DNA of 64,000 bases from Hyposmocoma kahamanoa (lineage: Eukaryota; Arthropoda; Insecta; Lepidoptera; Cosmopterigidae). The notes under the pieces were generated by a model. It saw nothing but the letters and a program-made list of their open reading frames with translations, was not told the DNA's origin and did not search any database. The position numbers and the translations under genes were made by a program. Shown piece by piece: positions 9,701-20,009 of the stretch (position 1 is the stretch's first letter; the number at the start of each line of letters is the position of its first letter). Location: contig NW_020653713.1 in NCBI RefSeq assembly GCF_003589595.1, forward strand, positions 648,971 through 712,970, given 5' to 3'.

Positions 9701-12102
9701 TTGCATGGCACGTTAAAACTACCTTTTTATTATTGGTGCCAAGTCGCAACGAAGGCACTTTTCTTCCTGTTTATTCGAACTTTTTTAAAAATAATAATGA
9801 CAAACTAAATAAACAAACATTAGAAAACATCACACACGTTGTCCTGATCCCAAAGTAAGCTAAAGCACTTGTGTTATGGAAATCGGAAACAACGGCGCTA
9901 CTACAAACATCCAGAGCCGAGATAATATAGAAAAGTTAGTTTTCTATAGTGACACAGTGAAAACCGGTGTGCAAGCGACTAGATCACAGAGGTCGTCTGG
10001 TCGAGTTTTTCCTCATTTCTTTTCTAATTAGTAGGTACAAATTAGGCGCTACGACCCGACGTCGAGCTGCGCATACCAGGCCGTTACACCATACGTCAAG
10101 GGCGCAGCATAGGTGGTTTCAGAGGATCAATGGTGATAACACTCCATTAAAATTAGTTTGATATAGACACATGTCAAACTTCATTAAGAGCGGTTTGTTA
10201 TTGAATGAGTTCCTTGCATTCAACCGGGTTGCAGATGTGTTCACGGATAGTTGGTCGCAAATAACAGCCGCTATTGCAAATTTTGTTAATTTACGTTATT
10301 GTAGAGGTTGTATTATTGTAATTATTATTAATATATAATCATCATTATTATCCAATATCTTGTTGGGCGTGTTATTAAGCTGTAAGTCCTCAAGAGTTTT
10401 CTTATAAATGAACCAATGATTAGACACGTACGTTGTGATCGAGAATCGATGTTAAAATATATCGACTGACCTTTGACATAATATTATAACATCATTGTTA
10501 TAATATTTTTATTTATGATTCTAAGTGACGGGACAAACAAGTCGCTCACCTGGTGGTAAGTGACACGTCTGTCCATAACAGTTGCAGTACCAGTCAGTGC
10601 TTTAAATCACAAAGATCTGAAGGGCACTGCCTCTGCGCCCGTCACCCTGAGACATAAGTAGACAAGTCCTTGTGTCTAAAATTTCACCTTTACGGAGTAA
10701 TGCTTACATTATTGCTTGGCGGCAGAAATAGGCAAGGTGGCAGTACTACCTTGGACGAATTCTTTCACAAGGACCTCTAATGATAACAATCAATAAAAAC
10801 TCCAATAGGATCCACTCGACGAATAAAGGCGAAAAAGCGTGGCGTGCTGTTATTTTTAGTTTCATTTCCAGCATGTAACCGAGGCAACTTAAACACATTG
10901 GTACATGTTGGATAAAAAACCAAATTGCCATTTTAGTCGAAACAAACACCAAGTACCACAACACATGCAAGATTTTAAAAATTATTGCAAAATATTTCTC
11001 GACTGGATGAATGAGTTGATCTACTCCACGTTTTCGATGTGTCACGACACACACTTTTTTCCGTCAGACGGAGTGCTTCGTGTTAATTTGTGAAAATTGA
11101 CATTAGTAATAATATTACTAAGCAACAAGTGAACTCTAAAAGTGATTAGTGTTACTACACAGTTATCAATGATTTGTGGATATCAACGATCGTATGTAAA
11201 TGAGTGGTAACATAAAATATGATATAATTTTAGTTAGTTTGACCTGCCGCATCTCAAGCGGAGACTGTGGGTATGAATCCGGGCTCACACTTTTCAGTTT
11301 TTCGGAATTTATGTGCGAAATTAAATTTACCGTTATGGCACCAGCACGTCGAAGAAGGTTCACAACTCACGAAAAAATTGTGAAGTCTCCAACCCGCAAT
11401 GAGCCAGCGTGGCGGACTAAGGCCTAAATCCTCGTCTGAGATGAGTGCCGTGTGGGATATATAAATGAGTTGATGGTATACTCTGATGATGATATTTAAC
11501 AACATAATTTGTTGGACGCTGCTACAAATTTACGCCGCCTTAATTTTGCCTACCTGTTATTCTAATCTAGTACAATTTTACGGTGTAAGAATAACGAAGG
11601 CGAAAGCAAAACCATGGGTATATTATATATAACAATAATAAAATTTGTAAAATTGGCGCACTACGTCTTTCGCTCCGATTAGCTTTCCTCTAACTCTAAG
11701 GTTGTCTGGAAGAGATCGCTCTTAGCGATAAGACCGCCTTTGCCCACATTAGTTTTAAGTTGCTTATATACTATTCTTCTTCTCGTGTGTAAGCAGTAAA
11801 TTGTTTATCTATCTATCTGTCTATTTAATATTAATTTAAAAGATTAAAATAGATAAGAGGTTACTTTACCCATTTAAGCAGTGCGCGGCAGTTAGCAAAG
11901 CCAACTTATGAATGACGGATGCACCGCAAAACCATTCTTTTTGGATTACATCCAGTTGATCCCTCTGACACGACACCGATAGAAACGCCGTGTGAGGAAA
12001 CGTCTGCAGCTTAGAATAGGAACCGCCATTAACATAACCCTGTAATAGAGCTTCCCCTACCCGCACTTGACGAACAAAAAAAAACATAACGAATAGTAAC
12101 AT
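3732..12102 (-). CDS. S1 serine protease homologue, 4 exons, 277 aa, probably non-catalytic
   Basis: Exons 12102-11870, 5745-5505, 4627-4485 and 3948-3732 join in phase (2, 0, 2) with a terminal TAA. Exon 1 holds a signal-like hydrophobic start (LLFVMFFFV) and the His57 motif TAAHC; exon 2 holds Asp102 in ENDIAIVEL and the GWG motif; exon 3 holds C168/C182 (RTLC, FCAG); exon 4 starts just before Ser195. The S1 hallmarks are altered: IVGG is replaced by YVNGG with no basic P1 residue, and the GDSGG context reads TESGS, so Gly193 is Thr and Asp194 is Glu. Cys191 and Cys220 are missing, as in its neighbour. The exon 3 donor (GTTCGT) is weak, so the residues at that junction are the least certain. 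Introns 2 and 3 match those of the neighbour in place and phase; the intron after TAAHC is not shared. Intron 1 is about 6.1 kb and full of repeats. It could be a catalytically inactive regulator or a decaying duplicate. Confidence 0.82.
4763..4990 (+). repeat. dispersed 270-bp repeat, family 3
   Basis: Located in intron 2 of the second protease. Shares the blocks GTGACGGGACGA, CAGTGCCACTCAGAGCTTTA, GCGCCCGTC.CTCTGAGA and the TGGTGGCAGTA tail with copies near 10527, 13955, 46498, 53462 and 54402 (same strand) and 30345, 32018 and 36225 (opposite strand). No coding capacity seen. Confidence 0.75.
5990..6730. mobile_element. possible non-autonomous element with subterminal AGTTC/GAACT arrays
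   Basis: Short AGTTC or GAACT words recur many times at 6007-6130 and again at 6590-6720, separated by a motif-poor AT-rich core. The arrangement resembles subterminal repeats of a non-autonomous DNA transposon. No clean terminal inverted repeat or target duplication was established, so the classification is inference. Confidence 0.4.
7571..8121 (-). mobile_element. Penelope-like element 3' fragment (GIY-YIG C-terminus)
   Basis: The minus-strand frame 8121-7915 encodes residues resembling the C-terminal part of Penelope-type GIY-YIG endonucleases (PRKLREAIEIKKHPNFNRED). To its left, 7571-7740 is a terminal segment almost identical to 51613-51780. The order endonuclease then terminal repeat fits the 3' end of such an element. 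The rest of the element (reverse transcriptase) is missing. Confidence 0.6.
9231..9443 (+). repeat. tRNA-derived SINE, family 1
   Basis: Begins with a tRNA-like head (ACTGCC..AGTGGCCGAACGG, then the B box GGTTCGATTCCC) and continues through GGGTGTAATTTGTGGTTGTC to an (ATT)n tail. A near-identical copy is at 34715-34934. Partial copies are at 17842-17935, 22733-22830 and 31101-31235. Confidence 0.85.
9835..9990 (-). repeat. tRNA-derived SINE, family 2, reverse copy
   Basis: Reverse-oriented copy of the family described at 2935-3135, recognised by CCAAAGTAAGCTAAAGCACT and AGATAATATAGAAAAGTTAG. It is truncated on the head side. Confidence 0.65.
10527..10785 (+). repeat. dispersed 270-bp repeat, family 3
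   Basis: A nearly full-length copy. It runs from AGTGACGGGACAAACAAGTC through AAATCACAAAGATCTGA and CGCCCGTCACCCTGAGACAT to TTCTTTCACAAGGACCTCTA. It sits in the protease intron in the same orientation as the copies at 4763 and 46498. Confidence 0.8.
11225..11500 (+). repeat. LINE-type 3' tail repeat
   Basis: Carries the string AACCCGCAATGAGCCAGCGT followed by a GATGATGATA tail. Reverse copies of the same unit flank the Transib insertion (23190-23258 and 26404-26530), and related pieces are at 16860-16975 and 33265-33440. It probably comes from the 3' UTR of a non-LTR retrotransposon. Confidence 0.55.
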
Positions 12103-12197
12103 GTTTTAGAAACTATTAATCAGACTGCGCGCGGCTTCATAGGCAGGAATCTAGGACTTATCAAAGATTAATAAACGTTTGAAAACGGTCGTTACGA

Positions 12198-12204
12198 TTT
12201 TATA
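12198..12204 (-). promoter_or_regulatory. TATA box for the second protease gene
   Basis: TATAAAA on the minus strand, 96 bp upstream of the ATG at 12102. A start site about 30 bp downstream would leave a 5' UTR of about 65 nt. No other core element was identified. Confidence 0.5.
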
Positions 12205-12955
12205 GCTAAACAGCATTAGAGTTTTATGATCACCATACATCAATTATATCAAGATGAAGCTTAACACGACAGCTTGCCTCTCGTGCCACATTTTACTAAT
12301 AAAACAAGTATATATCCGTTTATTCTATAGTATCGATTGTTCACACGAATCCGACCGAGTTCGGATATAAATTTAGAGAAGTAACTGTTTTTGTAAGCAT
12401 AGAGAGCTGCTTACACTTTTTATTGCCTTTCTTAACAGTTTTCTAATTCAGCAACTTATTTATTTCTGTGTATAACACCAATGGCGCACCAAAAACCCGA
12501 CTATAAAGAAATTGCTAACCGACTCGGCAATATGTACCTAAATGATCACAGACCGAAAGCAATGCCTTACATGTGATTTAATTCATATAAATTCTGATGT
12601 TTTAGAAAGAGGCCACATTCAAGGATGTCATATGATGACACCATAATACAGCGCAGTTTAGTTATTTATTTATTTATTTTGATACACCATCGCCACATTC
12701 ATAGAGAAACTTAAAGTGTTTTCTCATATAATTTTTTTATACAGTATTACGGGCGTATACAGCAGTTACGCAAGAAAACACTAAAAACTTTAATTTTTTT
12801 TAGTCTATTGAATGTCACAGTGTTTGGCCACCATGATATTCAATTTTTTTTTTGAGCAATTGCTCCACTAGTTTGTTATAATTTCTTAATAGAAATATCA
12901 AACACTTAGAGCTGTTAAACAGCGCGATTTTTAACAGCGATGCAAACGCAATACA
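12205..12955. other. intergenic, upstream of the second protease
   Basis: AT-rich sequence with a short (TTTA)n microsatellite near 12662-12680. No exon recognised. Confidence 0.4.
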
Positions 12956-12959
12956 AACT

Positions 12960-13137
12960 AATTAACTCTGAAACCATCTCTGAGATCCCGGGTGCGATCC
13001 CCGGCCCGACCGGTCTGTGTAGAAACTAACTTTTCTATATTATCTCGGGTCTGGGTGTTTGTAGTACCGTCGTTGTTTCCGAATTCCATAACACGAGTGC
13101 TTTAGCTACTTACTTTGGGATCAGAACAACGTATGCG
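12960..13137 (+). repeat. tRNA-derived SINE, family 2
   Basis: Head with a degenerate B box (GGGTGCGATCCCCGG), then the family blocks TTTTCTATATTATCTCGGGT and CGTCGTTGTTTCC, ending at TTACTTTGGGATCAGA. It abuts the LINE fragment that follows. Confidence 0.75.
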
Positions 13138-13486
13138 ATGTTGTCTGAATCATCAGACAACATCATTAGCTGTAGCTGGTAGCCCTAATGTTGAAATACA
13201 AGAGCTTGTCGCCCAGCCAAACATTATCGGCGAAAACAAAGCGCACAGATTTCGTTGGATCGGAGAGGTTCGGAACGTGAAGACAGCCTCTTTGAGTCGA
13301 CCTACTGGACGAAGATCGGTTGGTCGTCCCAAGTGTCGCTGGAGCGATGCCGCGGAGGCGGACCTGCGCGAATTACAAGACATTAATTGGCAAGAGATTG
13401 CACAGGAACGAAGAAAGTGGCATCATGTCGTTTTAGAAGCCGGGTCACATTTTGAGTCGCTGAGCCAGCAAAGTGAGGTTAGATAA
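13138..13486 (+). pseudogene. non-LTR retrotransposon C-terminal fragment
   Basis: An open frame whose product resembles the extreme C-terminus of LINE endonuclease/reverse-transcriptase polyproteins: a HRFRWIGEVRNVKT block, then GRRSVGRPKCRW, then a NWQEIAQERRKWHHVV block. Only about 110 residues remain, with no reverse-transcriptase core upstream, so it is a 5'-truncated insertion. The reading frame is intact to its stop at 13486. Confidence 0.75.
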
Positions 13487-13954
13487 AAAAAAATATATCA
13501 AGTTTATATGATAACGAATATGTGATACACGGTCCTTTGAAACGAATTCAACAATTCGTAATCGTTAATGGAGTTCAGATTCTGACTATCTTCGACATAG
13601 TCGGGCAAAAATATTGATTTCTCTCCGTGCTCACATCTGTCAATTAGCAAACTTATCTCAGATCTGAGCTAGAACTCAGCAAGGTTTCAAAAATATATTT
13701 TACAGCAGGTAGCCAACGGTTCGCTGAAGATTTAACGATAGGCTTGATTTATGGATGGAGCAGATGGGTACCGCGCTTCGAGGGTGCTGTTCGCACTTGA
13801 ATGTCCTAGGTAGACCATCGAGTAATTACATATGGAACGTCTTGTTTCTTACAACGGGTCATATATCATCTGGATGTAACCGCTAACATTAACGACTGGC
13901 ATTTATGATATTTTCTAATAGTGGAACATGTTTTTTTATGGTATCAACCGAAGG

Positions 13955-14235
13955 TGCGAACAAGTCGAGCGCCTGGTGATCAACGACACGTCTACCCATA
14001 ATAGCTGTAGTGACACTCGTAGCTTCAAATAGCAAAGATCTGAGGGGCACTGTCTTTACGTCCTGGCACCTTGAAACATATAAGTCCCACGTGCCGTCCC
14101 AGTTTCACCAACCAAGGGGCTGATGAAACTACAAGCTGTGTCCTGGTTTTGAAGGGTACTTACCCTTCAAAGTACCCTTCAAAACCAGGACGCAGTAACT
14201 CTCTCACAAAGAACTCTCTCACAAGGAGTTCTACA
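13955..14235 (+). repeat. dispersed 270-bp repeat, family 3, with internal hairpin
   Basis: Diverged copy of the family-3 repeat (GGTGCGAACAAGTCGAGCGC, AGCAAAGATCTGAGGGGCAC). Its central part has been duplicated in inverted orientation, giving the hairpin at 14140-14191. Confidence 0.7.
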
Positions 14236-14450
14236 AGTTTGTTTCTTAGTTGTATTATTGCAGCGGATTGTATCAATGGGTTAAATGGTGGGTGCTAACA
14301 ACGAGTGAGCAAGGCCAAAGTAAATACACTTACAGCTTATTAATTTATTAGAAAACACGTCCAGCTATGAAAGCAAAACAGCAAACAATGAACATTCACA
14401 TTTCAATTTAGAATTTAAATATAAAATAAACTGAAAGAATATAAAATATA

Positions 14451-15713
14451 CAGGGTGGAAATTTGTAATGCCACTTGGAAGGAAAGTACGTTAAATACTG
14501 GAGACAGAAATTTTTACTTAAAGGAAACATTCCTTTATTTCTAAAAAGAAATAATACGGTATTCAAAGATTTTCGAAAATTGCTAGCCAAACGCGGGAAT
14601 TGATCCGGCTAAAATCTTTAAAAAAATGCACCGTCTACTTTTATTAAATCAATCGATAGGGTCAGTTATGAGGATGAAATATCTCTTCCAAACCATGAAA
14701 TCTGGAGTTATAAATTCAATGGGTCAAGTTAAAGCACTTTTACTCAAAGGTCCATCAGATTACTTGTTAATTATCGCTAAAGTCATTTAAAATGACGAAG
14801 TACTATTTAGATATGAAGATTGCAATTTGTACATGTTTCTAATGCAGACTCTTTTGGTCAGTGGCATGAGGTAATTTAAATATGGAATGTTTCATTTGAA
14901 AATGGATTGTCTTTTGTCATTTCCATTTGATTATTTTTACATATCCTTTCTAAGTACTGATAGTTTTTCTATAAATAAATAAATTTCTAAATTTCCACCT
15001 GTACGAAGGTCATTTGAACACTGTCAAGCATCTTGAAATACTGGATCTCTTCCGAAATGAGTTAAATGTTTTATCCGAGGAAGAGCGAAATCGAATAATT
15101 CTGCAGCAAGATGGCGCTCCAGCCCATAACAGCAGAGTCACTACTGCCTACATTAGTAACCATTTTAATACCTGGATTGGTACAAATGGCATAATCAGAT
15201 GGCCTGCGAGATCACCAGATCTCACCACTTTAGATTCTTTTTTGTGGGGATATGTTAAATATCAAATTTACCTTAAATCCTATGCGAGTGTAAACGAGTT
15301 GAAGGCTGAGGTTCAGAATACGATTTGTAATACAATTCATCACAATACGTTATTAAAAGTTACTCAAAATTAATTCGTTAAAAGATTAAATTTGTGTATC
15401 CAAGAAAATGGAGCTCATTTCGAACAACTAATTAGTTAGATTACCATTTTTTTATAAAATTAACCAATTTTGTTAGAGAGATTTTATTCTTATAATTAAC
15501 CCTATCGATCGATGCAAAAAAAGTGCAGGGTGCATTTTTTTCAGATTAAAGCGGGTTCGATTCCCGCGTGTTGCTAGAAATTATCGAAAATCTATGAATG
15601 CAGTTTTATTTCTTTAAAAAAATAAAGGAATGTTTTCTTTTAGTAAAAATTTCTATCTCCAGTATTTAGAGTAGGTACTTTTCCTACAGGTGGCATTACA
15701 AATTTCCACCCGG
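14451..15713 (+). mobile_element. Tc1/mariner-superfamily element with long inverted termini
   Basis: Ends CAGGGTGGAAATTTGTAATG and, inverted, CCGGGTGGAAATTTGTAATG. The two termini stay alignable for about 200 bp with scattered differences. It is flanked by TATA on both sides, consistent with TA target duplication. A transposase remnant lies inside (15002-15373). An extra terminus-like AATTTCCACCTGTA at about 14988-15001, directly before the transposase fragment, suggests an internal rearrangement or nested insertion. The right terminus contains a tRNA B-box-like GGTTCGATTCCC. Confidence 0.75.
15002..15373 (+). pseudogene. mariner-like transposase C-terminal fragment
   Basis: The frame matches the DDE domain of Tc1/mariner transposases: an EGHLNTVKHLEIL block, then ILQQDGAPAHNS with the second catalytic Asp, then WPARSPDLTTLDSFLWGYVK with the third catalytic region. 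It has no N-terminal helix-turn-helix or first Asp and starts abruptly at an internal terminus-like sequence, so it cannot be functional. It ends at a TAA before the right inverted terminus. Confidence 0.8.
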
Positions 15714-16084
15714 TATATACCAAAGAGATTTGTAGCGATTGCTACGATTCGCTACATAACTGTAGAGTGCAGACTATTCTTAAACTGTGTCAGGAGGACT
15801 TTTTTCGAAACTATCAAAAAAGGATATTCAAGCAACGGAGCAACGGAATCCCCGTAACACCATGGGTATTGCCGAGACCAGAACCAATTTTGAAGAGTCC
15901 GTTTTCAAATTGAGTCTTCCGAGAATCTAAACCGGAAACTCCCCATCAAGCGGCCACAGTGAAAACAATTCGGTCGCTGAGGTGTATTAGTAGTACTTAT
16001 TAAAAAACTTAATATTTTCATAGGAAAAAAAGAATGACCTGTAACAAACGCATAGACCAATTTGTAAGGTCTGTCGACTTGGTT

Positions 16085-16190
16085 GATTGCTACCATTGAG
16101 CGGTCGCCCTGGTATGGCACAGACTTTAGTTCGAGTCCTGTCAGATCCAAGGAATTTTTATTTGTGTTCGATATTTGTATTAATAACTAA
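16085..16190 (+). repeat. tRNA-like repeat, family 4 (truncated)
   Basis: Contains TGGTATGGCA and the B-box-like AGTTCGAGTCCTGTC, then GTTCGATATTTGTATTAATA, the same terminus as the complete element at 51173-51466. Confidence 0.55.
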
Positions 16191-17008
16191 ATCTATTTAG
16201 TTCTTCTGTTTTCTGTGACTAAGTGTAAATAGGCCGCAAATCTACGTTTGCGGCGAGAATGGAAATGGCCATAAAACGATCAAGCTATTTGCGCAATATG
16301 TGCTTTAAATTCTTAAATAGAAATCTCAATTACGACTGTGGGATTAGATGCTTTATAGAAATAAATATATACGACTTTATCATCTAACACAACTACATAA
16401 TGACGTACTCATAAGTCGTAGTCAGAGATGGGAATTGGCAGATTATATTTACCTAAAGTTCGAGGAAACATAATGCCTCTATCTGAAATTCTACATTTAT
16501 TGCATTGTATTTTTCCCGCGGGACCGATTGTACCACTAAGCAAACCACTGGTATTAAGTGTGGTGAGTATTCTTAGGTCCCTACAGTATTACCAATTCGC
16601 AGTGCGATAGTAGTGTGGTAAGTTTGATCAAACTAGGAATTATTTAAAGAGAAGGTTTCTAATTGTAAGTAAAAATACTTTAAGTATGTATTTGGTTTTG
16701 ATTTTTTTATAGTGTCGACTTGTAAACTTATGACTAGAAGGCTTTAGTTTCTTACACAGTTAGGGACGTACATTTGTGAATGTTGAGTAGCAAAATGTCT
16801 CGTAACGTCGATAAGGAAAAGGTCGTGATGAAACCTGTATGTGGTCTTCGTTCTTAGTTGACAACTCTTGGAAAACATGCGAAGCGAAGACCCCGCACGA
16901 GGCCAGCGTGACAGACTACTGCCTGAACACTATCAGAGGAGACCCATGCCCAGCAGTGTAACGTAGTTATCTATAATGATTTTGAGAATAATCATGTCCT
17001 CCGGAGTT
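16191..17008. other. repeat-derived intergenic DNA
   Basis: Includes a diverged LINE-tail piece at about 16860-16975 (ACGAGGCCAGCGTGACAGAC). No exon recognised. Confidence 0.4.
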
Positions 17009-17016
17009 ATAATGAC

Positions 17017-17261
17017 TAGTGATGCAATAGACCTCTGCTTCTGCCTCCGCAACTGCGGAAGTTCCGCACGCTTTTTCGCATCTCTTTCCGTTTCTGCTCC
17101 GCAATTTTTATAACGGAACTTTTGTCTGAAGTTTATAACGTTCGTGATGGATTACACAGTTTCGTTTAGATCTTTATAGTATTTACACTTCCGTTTCCGT
17201 TTCCATTTCTGCTAAGTTTTTTGACATCTGTTCCCGTTATGAGACTTCCTTTGCATCGCTA
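17017..17261. mobile_element. hAT-type MITE, 245 bp
   Basis: Terminal inverted repeats TAGTGATGCAA and, inverted, TAGCGATGCAA. They are flanked by 8-bp direct repeats ATAATGAC (17009-17016) and ATAATGAT (17262-17269), one mismatch, as expected for hAT transposition. The interior is rich in TTCCG/CGGAA words and has no coding frame. Confidence 0.72.
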
Positions 17262-17841
17262 ATAATGATCCTTCCGAAGAATCGACCATTGGTGCTGTTT
17301 ATAGCTCCCAGAAAATATGTGAGGATGTTTGTTTCGCAGCAGCATCAGTAGGTAATTTTATTTGGTCCTTTAGTTAACCATTACTAATCATTTAAGTTCC
17401 TTGTGAATATCCGTAACTCCTATTTGTGTCAATTAGCCATCGTTAATAGCATCTTGCCAATCCTTTTCTTCTCAAACGTTGCGCCTGCCTAACTTCTCTA
17501 TACCTCTTTTTCTTTTATAATTATAAGTTAGTAAACATTGTTCAACGCTATACTGTTCCCTCGTACTTTTAAGTAATGCTATGAAATAAGGGCGAGGTGC
17601 AAAAATAAAGAATTGTTTTGAGCGGTTTCTAAATCCAGCCCGAAACTGTTTATTATCTGTCTTCTCTCCAATGACTGAGCGTGATGAATGCACTCTGGCT
17701 GACGCGGTACTGCTGACTCTGTTCTCATTTTATTGTCGCTATCTAGTTATGCGTACAGAAAATGCGTCGACCACTCACGAAAGATTTATTTTTAGCTTCA
17801 AAATACAGTGTCATAATATATTTTTGGCTGGTGGTCTGCCA

Positions 17842-17935
17842 CGCTACATTTATTCATGAGTTTGGATGTAATTTGTGATCATCTATGTGTGTGTCCATGG
17901 CACTTGCGATACAGGGTCTTCCTAGTCCGGAGTTG
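17842..17935 (+). repeat. SINE family 1, 3' part only
   Basis: Matches the body of the 9231 and 34715 copies from ACATTTATT through GTGTGTGTCCATGGCAC to CCTAGTCCGGAGT. The tRNA head is missing. Confidence 0.65.
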
Positions 17936-20009
17936 TTTATCTTAAAATTAAGATTTCTCTTTATGTTTTTCTTGATAAATATAACAAAAACAGACCTGCA
18001 TTTTTTATAATTAGAACACTTCCTCATTATCATTATTTCATTTAATATTTACAGCTAGTTCTAGTTCAGCCTAGCTAATTGACTTAAATATGAATTTTTG
18101 CTGCAACAGGAATAGATTTATTACAAATATTATGATGCCTCTGATCGCATACAGTAATGCCATACTTGTTACCATGCAATATTAAAGCTGTAGCGAGAAC
18201 GGATCGAATCTCCGTAGTACCATAGGTCTAAGTCGAGCACAAAGAAAAAGTCCAGCAAATGGTTGGACCGTTAGAAGAGCGGGTAACTGTTGCGTTCCGG
18301 TTTCGGCGTTTGGTTGCGCTTGGAGCGGTTGCGACGCGACGTGATGCGCCGTTTCGTTCACTCTTATTACAAGGTTTTTTTAATTTTTTTACTTTGGTGT
18401 AAAAGGGTTTTTATTAGCTAGAAAGTTGAGGGAATTGATGCCTATTTTGGGCCTATAATTTATTAGCTTTAATGAGGCTGACTCGCTTCGCAGAGTAGCA
18501 TGTTTGTAGAAGCATAGGTTGATGGTTTCCATGCTATGATCCGCAAGAAAACAGCTTCAGCAGACTGCGGGTCTATAGGTGATAGATATGACCTGTCGTA
18601 ATGAAGTCTTCCCTTTGAGTCCCTGTGTACGAGTAATATTAATTATCGTTAATATTACTGATACACAGATTATTCTTAGAAATCGATGACAAAAAATGAG
18701 ATGTTTGTTTGTACAGGTGTTCCGAAATCAAAATCGAGTTTATGCCGTGTTTGGATTTGGTAATCGTATTTTATTTGAGTTCGATAAAGACAAATATAGA
18801 ATGCCTTTGGGTGTACAAGAAGCCTGCTTTACGACCGTTGGAGTAATTAAAGCATTGAATACAAAAACTGAATACCGTATGTATCAAAAATGTATTTATA
18901 AGCAGGGTTCGAAATTAATAAGATATTTATTTTCTGTGATAATTACCATAATAATTATCTGATTATCCATGATGATTCAATTTTTTTGACCTAAAAGATT
19001 TGGACTAAAAATTACAAACGGTGAGAAAAATGAACACGAAGAAAAATCTTTGGGAAAACGATTTCTTTTGCAACTTTTGAGATTGACATTTGACACGTTT
19101 TGATACGTCTCGGGGGCTTGGAGGGTGGAAAAAAAATAATAGAAAGGAGCTGCCCTAACTACGGAATGAACGTGCATGCCTAAACAAAAATTGAACGAAC
19201 AAATGGCGGATTTCTTTAGTGTCGTATCATAATCTATCGATAAGTTATTATCAACATGCAAATATTTAATTTAAGTAGATCAATATTCCATTTGGGAATA
19301 TTTTAGGTTATATGGGAATATCCGGGAACGTCACATTAAATTTTGAATTTAATGTTTTGCGTTTACAAATACTCAAATATTACGAAAAGTGAATTTGCAC
19401 AGAAAAAAACAATATTTGTAATTTGAGAGTATATAAAGAAGAGAAACCTTTGAAATATAAATCCTATACATTTCCAACCTCAAGATTCATTTTTTCATGG
19501 AGAAATTTTCAAACAGATTCCAAATAGTGTAAGTTTTTTTCGTATTTATGCATTGGTATAGAATTAATATCAGTGACTGATTTAAGTGAATCTTTAATAC
19601 TTCTATTTAATTTTGGAAATAAATGAAAGTAGTAATATTATCAATAATAATATTATTATCATGAAAGTTTTATTTGCTTAAAACATGGTATAACAGGAGA
19701 TGTAACAAGAGACAGTGTTAGTATAAATATGTTTCGCATATATTAAATAGCATGCAAATGTCTGATTATACAATGTCAATTGACTACTATTGGTCGAGCG
19801 CCTTTGATTTGTGCAGAAAAATCGACACTTCTCCGTAGTGAGACAAGTAGTTCCGAGCGACTGCGAGTTGTGACAAGCCACGTCAAACGAGCTCTATACA
19901 CGTTAGCGTTCGCCTTCACTCGGTCAGCTAGGCGAGTTACACCGAACGATGGCAAGGCAAGGCAAGGCAAATAGGCTGTCTATACGTTGGTATTGACATT
20001 CACCCAAAC
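17936..20009. other. intergenic, no gene recognised
   Basis: AT-rich sequence with several short non-homologous reading frames (for example at 18696-18962 and on both strands at 19776-19974). None shows a known motif or supported splice structure. Confidence 0.4.

Larger units (their letters stand above)
5746..11869 (-). other. 6.1-kb repeat-rich intron 1 of the second protease
   Basis: Bounded by a GTAAAG donor just after TAAHCLN and an AG acceptor before the Asp102 exon. It contains the AGTTC/GAACT motif array, a Penelope-like fragment, two SINE copies, a family-3 copy and a LINE-tail repeat, each listed separately. No exon of another gene was recognised inside it. Confidence 0.75.

Noticed and set aside
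19776..19974. Overlapping open frames on both strands
   Set aside because: No recognised motif on either strand; symmetric openness in a locally GC-richer repeat-like patch is expected by chance.
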